From the NCBI GenBank assembly GCA_905479625.1, contig CAJQNF010000045.1:26143-90142 (forward strand): a stretch of DNA of 64,000 nucleotides. Direction: 5' to 3'. The notes under the pieces are model-generated. The model saw nothing but the letters and a program-made list of their open reading frames with translations. It was not told the origin of the DNA and searched no databases. Origin of the DNA: an uncultured Flavobacteriaceae bacterium (GTDB lineage Bacteria; Bacteroidota; Bacteroidia; Flavobacteriales; Flavobacteriaceae). A program made the position numbers and the translations under genes. Shown in pieces: positions 1 to 7,657 of this stretch (its first letter is position 1; each line of letters starts with the position of its first letter).

Positions 1-386
1 TTGCTTTAAAAAGCGAGGAAAAAATAGCAGACTGGGTGACTTTCGTGCTGGATCAGGAAGAAAAGGAGCTGGGGGAGATAAACTACATATTTTGTGATGA
101 TAATTATTTGCAAGAAATTAACATTAAAACGCTGAATCACAACACATTAACTGACATAATTAGCTTTGATTATACGATCGGTGATGTTGTGTCCGGAGAT
201 ATTTATATTTCTTATGAAAGGGTACGGGAAAATGCTGGTCAATTGGGTCTTGATTTCATAGAGGAATTGCACAGGGTTATGGTGCATGGTATATTGCATT
301 ATTGTGGTTATCAGGATAAGGAATCTAAGGATAAATTGACCATGAGGTCGAAAGAGGATTATTACCTATCTTTGCGGACTTTTTAA
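1..386 (+). CDS. ybeY: Endoribonuclease YbeY / rRNA maturation factor, 5' end truncated by window edge
   Basis: HGILHYCGYQDK matches the YbeY metal-binding HGxLHxxGYxH region; 'GEINYIFCDDNYL..IN...LNH.T.TDIISF'. The frame stays open upstream of the GTG at 36 to the window edge (ALKSEEKIADW...), so the true start lies before base 1. Confidence 0.9.
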   Translation, partial: ALKSEEKIADWVTFVLDQEEKELGEINYIFCDDNYLQEINIKTLNHNTLTDIISFDYTIGDVVSGDIYISYERVRENAGQLGLDFIEELHRVMVHGILHYCGYQDKESKDKLTMRSKEDYYLSLRTF

Positions 387-400
387 CATGAGCTAAAATA

Positions 401-416
401 TGTTTCACGTGAAACA
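401..416. promoter_or_regulatory. parS-like ParB-binding centromere site, TGTTTCACGTGAAACA
   Basis: Perfect 16-bp palindrome identical to the widely conserved bacterial parS consensus, in the ybeY-mnmG gap. Confidence 0.9.
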
Positions 417-422
417 ATTGGT

Positions 423-2297
423 ATGAATTTATTTGAATCTACTTATGATGTTATAGTTGTTGGGGGTGGTCATGCAGGAAGTGAAGCAGCTGCTGCAGCC
501 GCCAATCTTGGCAGCAGCACCTTACTCATTACTATGAGCCTGCAAAATATTGCTCAAATGAGTTGTAATCCGGCAATGGGGGGAATTGCAAAGGGTCAGA
601 TTGTTAGAGAAATAGATGCGATAGGTGGTTACAGTGGTATAATTACCGATAAGACAGCGATTCAGTTTAAGATGCTGAATAAATCTAAGGGCCCTGCGAT
701 GTGGAGTCCAAGGGCTCAGAGTGACAGAATGAGATTTGCTGAAGAATGGAGAATGCATCTGGAACAAACGGAAAATCTTGACATGTTTCAGGACTCTGTA
801 AATGGACTCCTTTTTGAGGGGGATAAGATTGTCGGGGTTAAAACACTGTTGGGTCTTGAGATATATGGAAGGACAGTAATTGTTACTGCTGGTACCTTTT
901 TAAATGGTAAGATTCACATTGGAGAGAAAACCTTTGGAGGAGGAAGAGCAGGTGAAGGGGCCTCAACAGGAATCACTGAAGATTTAGTGGCCAGGGGTTT
1001 TGAGGCAGGAAGAATGAAAACGGGAACTCCGCCACGAGTGGACGCTCGCTCGCTAGATTTTTCCAAGATGATTGAACAGCCAGGTGATGAAATAACATCG
1101 AAATTTTCCTATACGAATACGAAGAATTTAACGGAGCAGAGGTCCTGTTATATGTCTTACACATCTCCTGAAGTGCACGAATTATTGCGTCAAGGATTTG
1201 AGAATTCACCAATGTATACCGGAAGAATAAAAGGGATTGGTCCAAGGTACTGTCCTTCTATTGAAGATAAGATAGATAGATTTGCATCTAAAGACAGACA
1301 CCAAATATTTGTAGAACCTGAAGGATGGCATACAACTGAAATTTATGTCAATGGCTTTTCCACATCCTTACCTCATGATGTTCAATATAAGGCCTTGAAA
1401 AAAGTTGCTGGATTTGAGAATGTCAAGTTTTTAAGGTTTGGCTATGCGATAGAATACGATTTTTTTCCTCCAACACAATTGCAACACAGCTTGGAGACAA
1501 AGCTGATTAAGAACCTTTATTTTGCTGGGCAGATTAATGGTACAACGGGATATGAGGAAGCAGCGGCTCAAGGCTTAATGGCAGGAATTAATGCGGCGCT
1601 GAGTATAAAAGGGGAGGAACCTTTTATTTTGAAAAGAGACGAAGCTTATATTGGGGTCTTGATTGATGACCTTATTACCAAAGGTACCGAGGAGCCATAT
1701 AGAATGTTTACTTCAAGAGCTGAATACAGAACCTTGTTGAGACAGGATAATGCAGATTTGAGATTAACGCCTCGATCTTATGCGATTGGTTTGGCTTCAA
1801 GAGACAGAATGAACAAGGTGCTTGAGAAACAGGAAAAAACGGATTTATTTATAAAGTTTTTAAAAGAGACGAGTATAAAGCCGGAAGACGTAAACGATAT
1901 TTTGAATGAAAAGGATTCTGCTGCAGTGAGCCAGTCAATGAAGATGTTTAAAATAGCGTCAAGACCGCAATTGAATTTTAATGATGTCAAGCGTTTTCCA
2001 AAAGTTAAGGAGTTTATTTTGGAGCATGAGATTGATGATGATGTCGTTGAGCAAACAGAAATTCATGTAAAATATTCCGGCTATATTGAAAAAGAAAAGA
2101 ACTCTGCGGATAAATTACAGCGTCTGGAGAATATAAAAATCCCTTTAAACTTCAACTATCAAAAGATACATTCCATTTCTTATGAAGCAAGGGAGAAGCT
2201 TAGTAAAATTCAACCGGCTACCATATCTCAGGCCAGCAGGATCTCAGGGGTTTCGCCAAGTGATGTTTCGGTTTTACTAGTTTATATGGGTCGCTAA
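423..2297 (+). CDS. mnmG: tRNA uridine-5-carboxymethylaminomethyl(34) synthesis enzyme MnmG (GidA)
   Basis: N-terminal DVIVVGGGHAGSEAAAAAANLG FAD motif, SCNPAMGGIAKGQIVREIDAIGG, TGTPPRVDARSLDFSKM, MFTSRAEYRTLLRQDNADLRLT. Confidence 0.98.
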   Translation: MNLFESTYDVIVVGGGHAGSEAAAAAANLGSSTLLITMSLQNIAQMSCNPAMGGIAKGQIVREIDAIGGYSGIITDKTAIQFKMLNKSKGPAMWSPRAQSDRMRFAEEWRMHLEQTENLDMFQDSVNGLLFEGDKIVGVKTLLGLEIYGRTVIVTAGTFLNGKIHIGEKTFGGGRAGEGASTGITEDLVARGFEAGRMKTGTPPRVDARSLDFSKMIEQPGDEITSKFSYTNTKNLTEQRSCYMSYTSPEVHELLRQGFENSPMYTGRIKGIGPRYCPSIEDKIDRFASKDRHQIFVEPEGWHTTEIYVNGFSTSLPHDVQYKALKKVAGFENVKFLRFGYAIEYDFFPPTQLQHSLETKLIKNLYFAGQINGTTGYEEAAAQGLMAGINAALSIKGEEPFILKRDEAYIGVLIDDLITKGTEEPYRMFTSRAEYRTLLRQDNADLRLTPRSYAIGLASRDRMNKVLEKQEKTDLFIKFLKETSIKPEDVNDILNEKDSAAVSQSMKMFKIASRPQLNFNDVKRFPKVKEFILEHEIDDDVVEQTEIHVKYSGYIEKEKNSADKLQRLENIKIPLNFNYQKIHSISYEAREKLSKIQPATISQASRISGVSPSDVSVLLVYMGR

Positions 2298-2310
2298 TTA
2301 ATTCTTATCA

Positions 2311-3225
2311 ATGAATCACGATATGACGCAAACCGAAAAGGATTATAAAGAGCCTTATGAAAACACGGAAGTGCTAAAGCCATTTTTAACTTGCATTGAT
2401 CACACTGTTTCACGTGAAACCTTTTCGCTTCTTTTAGACCCTGCAACAGATCTACTGATTACTTTTCCACGCCCTAGGCAGGAGGACCTCCCTTCTTATT
2501 ATGAGAGTGAGGCGTATATTTCACATACAGATTCCAAGCGAACGCTGATGGACAAAGTATACCAGCTCATCAAGAATTATTCTTTAAAGAGAAAATTAAA
2601 ATTGATCAATAAGCTCATTGGGAACAAAGGGCATCTGTTGGATATAGGTTGTGGAACCGGAGATTTATTGTCAGTGTGTGAAAAAGATGGTTGGCAGATA
2701 TCAGGGACAGAGCCAAATATAAAAGCACGTGAACTTGCCCTAAACAAAATTTCTTCCAAGGAAAGAATTAAAGCAGATTTGAACGAGTTTTCTGATGGGG
2801 ATGCTGGCAACTTCGATATCATTACCATGTGGCATGTATTAGAACACGTTCCTAATTTGTTGGAATATATTGAAAAGTTAAAGGAGCTGCTTACTCAAGA
2901 CGGATATTTAATTGTTGCGGTGCCAAATTTTAAAAGCTATGATGCAGTTCATTATAAAGAATTTTGGGCAGCCTACGATGTGCCAAGACATCTATGGCAT
3001 TTTAGCGAAAAATCAATTAGGCATATTTTTGGCCAACATGATTTTGATGTAGTTGAGACGCGGCCATTGATTTTTGATTCTTTTTATGTTAGTCTTCTTT
3101 CTGAAAAATATAAGACAGGTAAATCAAATTTGATTTCCGGATGTATAACAGGATTGACCTCGAATATAAAGGCAAGACATACGGGAGAGTACTCTTCTAA
3201 GATTTATCTGCTAAAGAAACGGTAA
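2311..3225 (+). CDS. Class I SAM-dependent methyltransferase
   Basis: LLDIGCGTGDLLSVCEKDGW SAM motif, FDIITMWHVLEHVPN. Confidence 0.9.
   Translation: MNHDMTQTEKDYKEPYENTEVLKPFLTCIDHTVSRETFSLLLDPATDLLITFPRPRQEDLPSYYESEAYISHTDSKRTLMDKVYQLIKNYSLKRKLKLINKLIGNKGHLLDIGCGTGDLLSVCEKDGWQISGTEPNIKARELALNKISSKERIKADLNEFSDGDAGNFDIITMWHVLEHVPNLLEYIEKLKELLTQDGYLIVAVPNFKSYDAVHYKEFWAAYDVPRHLWHFSEKSIRHIFGQHDFDVVETRPLIFDSFYVSLLSEKYKTGKSNLISGCITGLTSNIKARHTGEYSSKIYLLKKR
2406..2421. promoter_or_regulatory. Second parS-like site, TGTTTCACGTGAAACC (15/16), inside methyltransferase CDS
   Basis: Contains the 14-bp palindromic core GTTTCACGTGAAAC; encodes T-V-S-R-E-T. Confidence 0.82.
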
Positions 3226-3256
3226 AATCCATTTTAAGCCATTTTAAGAGACTTTA

Positions 3257-3325
3257 TTATTTTTTAGGACAACCAACAAGGAAGGCTGCGAGATAAAAGA
3301 CAATAAAAAGCGTAACAGCTGCCAT
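3257..3325 (-). CDS. Putative 22-aa hydrophobic small protein
   Basis: Minus-strand ATG...TAA reading MAAVTLFIVFYLAAFLVGCPKK in a 239-bp gap; below the ORF-track length cutoff. Confidence 0.35.
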   Translation of the reverse strand: MAAVTLFIVFYLAAFLVGCPKK

Positions 3326-3430
3326 TTCTATAAGACAATTTTATAATCCAATAATTTTCATAAAAAATACTTATGCTTTGGGAAAGTCTAATAATTGAAA
3401 GTTTTTTTATTGTTAATCGAATCATTATTT

Positions 3431-3438
3431 TACATTTG
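3431..3438 (+). promoter_or_regulatory. Bacteroidota -7-like element TACATTTG upstream of ompH/skp-like gene
   Basis: Matches TAnnTTTG. Confidence 0.5.
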
Positions 3439-3464
3439 CCACACTAAATCAAAAATTAATTAGG

Positions 3465-4028
3465 ATGAAAAAATTAGCACTAGTATTTTCTTTAATGTTG
3501 TTGGTAGCGTCTTGTACTCAGGTAAAGATTGCTTATGTAGATGTAGAGGAGATATTGAAGGAATACGATGGAGCGATACAAGCTGAAGAAGAGATGAAAG
3601 CTCAATCTCAGCAGATCTCTCAACAATTGGATCAGATAGCATTGCCTTTGCAACAAAAGATTCAGGAGTATCAACAAAATAAAGACAACCTTTCTGCTTC
3701 AGCAAGACAAAAGAAAGAAGCTGAATTAATGCAGGAACAACAATCCTTTCAGCAACAACAACAAATGGCACAACAGCAAGTTCAAGCTGAAGGTCAGAGA
3801 ATGTTTGAAAAGATCAATACTGATATTGAAGAATTCCTAGCCGATTATGGCCAATCAAAAGGATACACATATATTCTTGGATCTTCGATGCAGACAAAAA
3901 GTGTGTTATATGGAGAAGCGTCTCTAAACATCACCGATGAAGTAATCGATGCTTTAAATATCAATTACGAAAGTGAAGCCCCTGCAGAAGAAACAAGCAC
4001 AACTGAAGAACCTGCACCAGTGAATTAA
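3465..4028 (+). CDS. OmpH/Skp-family periplasmic chaperone-like protein
   Basis: Lipoprotein-like N-terminus (LLVASCTQ), 'IAYVDVEEILKEYDGAIQAEEEMKAQSQQISQQL' plus Gln-rich coiled coil. Confidence 0.85.
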   Translation: MKKLALVFSLMLLVASCTQVKIAYVDVEEILKEYDGAIQAEEEMKAQSQQISQQLDQIALPLQQKIQEYQQNKDNLSASARQKKEAELMQEQQSFQQQQQMAQQQVQAEGQRMFEKINTDIEEFLADYGQSKGYTYILGSSMQTKSVLYGEASLNITDEVIDALNINYESEAPAEETSTTEEPAPVN

Positions 4029-4054
4029 TTCATTGATTTCAAAAAATATTAAAG

Positions 4055-4080
4055 AGCCCTGCACTGCAGGGCTTTTTTTA
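4055..4080 (+). terminator. Rho-independent terminator after ompH/skp-like gene
   Basis: agccctgcactgcagggct hairpin followed by ttttttt. Confidence 0.88.
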
Positions 4081-4266
4081 TGCTTTATTTTTTTGCTTGT
4101 TATTTTTTGACCCATATAATTTTTTTGTCTTTCCTGCGTTATTAACACACTGTTGATAAGTTGCTCATTATAGAAATGTAACTCTTTCGAAAGCGATTTG
4201 AAACAGTAATCATTTCGCTCTAAGCAATTAAATAATTGAAATACAAATAATTATAAGTCACAAATT

Positions 4267-7170
4267 ATGAAAAGGGGATTCATCTTAGTTTTTTTTCTAG
4301 CCTGTTTTTTACAGGTTGCTGGTCAATCAACTGGTAAGTATCAAATTAAATTTTTGGAAGTTAATAAGAAGAACTCAGACAATGGTGTTGCCATTTTAGA
4401 TGAGAACAAACTAATTTTTACTTCAGCTGATCACAAAGTTACGACAGCTAAGAAAAATTATAATCCAAGAAAAGACCTCTATAAAGGGGACATTAATTTT
4501 GATGGAGAAATCAAAAATGTAAAAAGGGTAACAAAAGATATCAATAAAAGAGTTAACCAGACTGGAGTAACTTATTCCAATGATGGAAGAACAGTTTATT
4601 TCAGCAGAAACAAATACAAGAAGAAATTAAAAAAGCAGAATAAACCGAAAAACAAGAGGTTACTTTTATATAAGGCTGATGTTGCGGCTGATGGAAGTTG
4701 GACAAATATTAAAAAACTTCCCTTTAATAAAAAGAAAGCATCAACGGGATATCCGGTACTAAATCCAGATAACACTCAGTTGTACTTTGTTTCGGACCGC
4801 TTGCCTTCAAAAGGCAATACGGATATTTTTGTGGTTGATATTTTAAAAGAAGGAGAATTTAGTAATCCTCGTAACCTTGGATCTTTTGTAAATACGGAAG
4901 GGAATGAAACAACCCCTTTCATTAGTGAAGAAAACATACTGTACTTTTCATCAGATGGTCATGAGGGTCAAGGGAAACTAGATGTTTTCGCTGTTGAGGT
5001 ATTTGATAATGCAACTTCAGAAGTCTATGAATTGGCTTCTCCTATAAATAGTATCAATGATGATTATGCTTATATCGTTAATAAGGATAATAATCAGGGA
5101 TTTTTCACTTCTAATAGATTACAAGGAGATGGTTTTAATGACCTTTACTCTTTTACTCTTGAAGAAGATGTTCGACCAGGTGATTGTTTTATTACTGTTG
5201 ATGGTAAAGTAAGAGACAGAGATTCTTATAAAGCTATTTCTGGGGCAACGGTTGACCTTTATTCAATAGACGGAAGTTTGTTAGAATCTGTTGCAACTTA
5301 TAGTGATGGTACTTATCAGTTCACTGTTTCATGTGCCAAGGAATACGAATTGATCGCATCGAACCCTAATTATCTCAATGACAAAAAACGTATAGAGATA
5401 CTTGAAGAGAACTATCATACTGCCTTACATACGAATTTGAATCTAAGCAAAATTGAAAAGCCAGTAGTTAATAAAATGTCACCAATTTATTATGAATTCG
5501 ATGCTGCAAATATCACTCAGGAAGCGGCAGAAGAAATGGATAAGATTGCCGATATCATGAAGGAGAATGAGAACCTCATTATAGAAGCTTCATCATTTAC
5601 TGATTCACGAGGATCAAATGCTTATAACATTCAGCTTTCAAAAAGACGAGCTAAAGCAGCTGTTGAATACCTTAAATCAAAAGGTATTGACGAAAAAAGA
5701 ATCAAATCTAAAGGATATGGTGAAGACAAGTTGATCAACCAATGTGTTAATGGAGTGGAGTGTAAGGATGAGTCACATCAGATGAATAGAAGGACAGAAT
5801 TCAATTTCAAGAATATCCCAGCAGATGTTAAGAAAAAGAAAACAAGTTCTACTAAAACCAAGGTAGCGATTCAAACCAAAAAAACAGTTGTACCTGTTGC
5901 CACAAAGTCTCATAAAGTTGAAGAGATGGAGCCAGTTGAAAAGGTAGCCCTTAGCGAAGTTAAAGAATTACCGAGGTCCAACAAGATTCATGAAGTATCT
6001 GAGACAGTTGCTTTGGAGGAGGTTAGTACTATTGAAAGTGCCAAGATTGAGACCGTTAAGGTTGCCGCCACGGATCATCAAATAAGCACTCCAGCTATTC
6101 CAGTGGAAAGCTTGAAATTAACTCCTGTAGTTCAGGTTGAGAAAGAAATTTCAACTCCTACTGTAGTCGTTGCAGAAAATATTATTGAAGAGAAACCTGC
6201 AGTAAAAGAAGAAAAAATTGCAGAAAACAAAAGTGAAGAAATAGAAAACAAAAGTGGGAAAATTGAAGAGAAGGCAGTAGTTGCTATGTCGACTCAACTT
6301 AAAGAAGAAACAAATAAGAAAGAAGTTAAAGAAGCTGTGATTATCAATTATAACTCAACCATTGTTGCAACCAACCCTGAGAGTAACAAAGTGTTGAATT
6401 ATATAGGTACCGAAAAAGTAAAAATGATAGAACAGTTATCAGCACTGGAATCAAAATATGAAGAAGCGATTCCTCAATATCCTAAACTTTCGGATTCACT
6501 AAAGGTGCATAGAGATAAAATTGCAGCGATTATTGTGAATGCTGAGGAACTTCAAGAAACAGGTTGGTCCAATATTATTGAATATAAAAACAATGTACTT
6601 CATTATAAGAAAAAATACCGTGATCTTATGGTAAGTAATGGTAGAAGTGCTATGTCAGGATCATCGTCAAGAAGAGACAGACAATTAGCTCATACGCCAA
6701 TTGAGGCAAGCCAAAATGATGTTGCTCAAGTTGAAAAAGTGACACCAAAGGTTGCAGAAATGGAAGAGAACCTTAGTGTTGACAATGTAGAGATCACAGC
6801 CATGAAAATGAATGGAAATGGAAAATATCAGAAAACGAATAGTGCCAATAAAACTGATTTGATCAAGGTATCCTTTAAATTAAAGAGTAATGAAAATGTA
6901 GGTTCGGGAAGAAAGGAAGCGCATTTGGTATTACAGAATCCTGAAGGAAACGTTGAAGAAGCGAAGGGAATATTTAAGATGAAAAATGGAGATAAAGAAT
7001 CGAAGTATACGGATCATGCCATTATCAATTACAATAATCACGATGTAGATGTTACCATGTTTATCCAAAGAAAGGGACAAAATTATCAGAAAGGTGTATA
7101 TCCTGTGAAAGTGTTTCTTGAAGGAGAGTTAATGACGGTAACTAAATTAGATTTACAGAACTCTTTTTAG
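4267..7170 (+). CDS. PD40 beta-propeller / carboxypeptidase-regulatory-like / OmpA-family protein with long C-terminal extension
   Basis: Signal peptide; repeated 'YFSRNKY / YFVSDR..GNTDIFVV / YFSSDGHEGQGKLDVFAV' PD40 motifs; CRD 'VDGKVRDRDSYKAISGATVDL'; OmpA motif 'EASSFTDSRGSNAYNIQLSKRRAKAAVEYLKSKGIDEKRIKSKGYGE'. Confidence 0.88.
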   Translation: MKRGFILVFFLACFLQVAGQSTGKYQIKFLEVNKKNSDNGVAILDENKLIFTSADHKVTTAKKNYNPRKDLYKGDINFDGEIKNVKRVTKDINKRVNQTGVTYSNDGRTVYFSRNKYKKKLKKQNKPKNKRLLLYKADVAADGSWTNIKKLPFNKKKASTGYPVLNPDNTQLYFVSDRLPSKGNTDIFVVDILKEGEFSNPRNLGSFVNTEGNETTPFISEENILYFSSDGHEGQGKLDVFAVEVFDNATSEVYELASPINSINDDYAYIVNKDNNQGFFTSNRLQGDGFNDLYSFTLEEDVRPGDCFITVDGKVRDRDSYKAISGATVDLYSIDGSLLESVATYSDGTYQFTVSCAKEYELIASNPNYLNDKKRIEILEENYHTALHTNLNLSKIEKPVVNKMSPIYYEFDAANITQEAAEEMDKIADIMKENENLIIEASSFTDSRGSNAYNIQLSKRRAKAAVEYLKSKGIDEKRIKSKGYGEDKLINQCVNGVECKDESHQMNRRTEFNFKNIPADVKKKKTSSTKTKVAIQTKKTVVPVATKSHKVEEMEPVEKVALSEVKELPRSNKIHEVSETVALEEVSTIESAKIETVKVAATDHQISTPAIPVESLKLTPVVQVEKEISTPTVVVAENIIEEKPAVKEEKIAENKSEEIENKSGKIEEKAVVAMSTQLKEETNKKEVKEAVIINYNSTIVATNPESNKVLNYIGTEKVKMIEQLSALESKYEEAIPQYPKLSDSLKVHRDKIAAIIVNAEELQETGWSNIIEYKNNVLHYKKKYRDLMVSNGRSAMSGSSSRRDRQLAHTPIEASQNDVAQVEKVTPKVAEMEENLSVDNVEITAMKMNGNGKYQKTNSANKTDLIKVSFKLKSNENVGSGRKEAHLVLQNPEGNVEEAKGIFKMKNGDKESKYTDHAIINYNNHDVDVTMFIQRKGQNYQKGVYPVKVFLEGELMTVTKLDLQNSF

Positions 7171-7625
7171 ATCAGTTCAAGCATAAATATACCTATAACG
7201 GTTAGCATAAAATATACCGTAATATTCATAGCCCCGGAGTAATCCTGGGCTATTCTTTGTCCGGTCATTAACAATAACAATGTAAATGAAACGGCGATCA
7301 TCCCCCATAAAACCACCTCTGTTTTGCCATTTTGTAATAAACTGTACAATCCTATCGTATTCAATCCGACACATACTAATTCCAACAGGATAACTAAAAG
7401 TATGGCGGCAGGAACATGATTTTTTAGAAAGGACCTTTTGAAATGTTCCTTGTAATAGGTTTTACAGTTTTTCCATTGGATGGTTTTTTCAACAATAGAG
7501 TAGACAAAACTTAATGTGAGGTAACAAACGATTAATGAAACGGCCAGGTGTTGATTCATAAAGCTATTTTTCTGATACAAGGCAAAAATAATTCGAATAG
7601 GACTATTATCGGCATCTTTTTTCAT
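7167..7625 (-). CDS. Small multi-TM membrane protein of unknown function
   Basis: 152-aa ORF with about 4 hydrophobic segments; convergent with the preceding gene, stops overlapping in TTAG. Confidence 0.65.
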   Translation of the reverse strand: MKKDADNSPIRIIFALYQKNSFMNQHLAVSLIVCYLTLSFVYSIVEKTIQWKNCKTYYKEHFKRSFLKNHVPAAILLVILLELVCVGLNTIGLYSLLQNGKTEVVLWGMIAVSFTLLLLMTGQRIAQDYSGAMNITVYFMLTVIGIFMLELI

Positions 7626-7657
7626 GGAAATAAATATCTTTGAGCAAAATCTATTTT

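Noticed and set aside
522-767. Minus-strand ORF of 81 aa inside mnmG
   Set aside because: Fully antisense to an unambiguous MnmG; no recognisable domain; typical shadow ORF.
973-1245. Minus-strand ORF of 90 aa inside mnmG
   Set aside because: Antisense shadow of conserved MnmG sequence.
2720-2740. CACGTG-containing sequence (aaagcacgtgaact) considered as a third parS
   Set aside because: Flanks do not match the parS palindrome; also rejected cacgtg at about 25751 and acacgtgt at about 19000.
3460-3771. Minus-strand ORFs antisense to the OmpH/Skp-like gene
   Set aside because: Gln-rich coiled-coil coding (CAA/CAG) gives Leu-rich complementary frames (TTG/CTG); artefact of composition.
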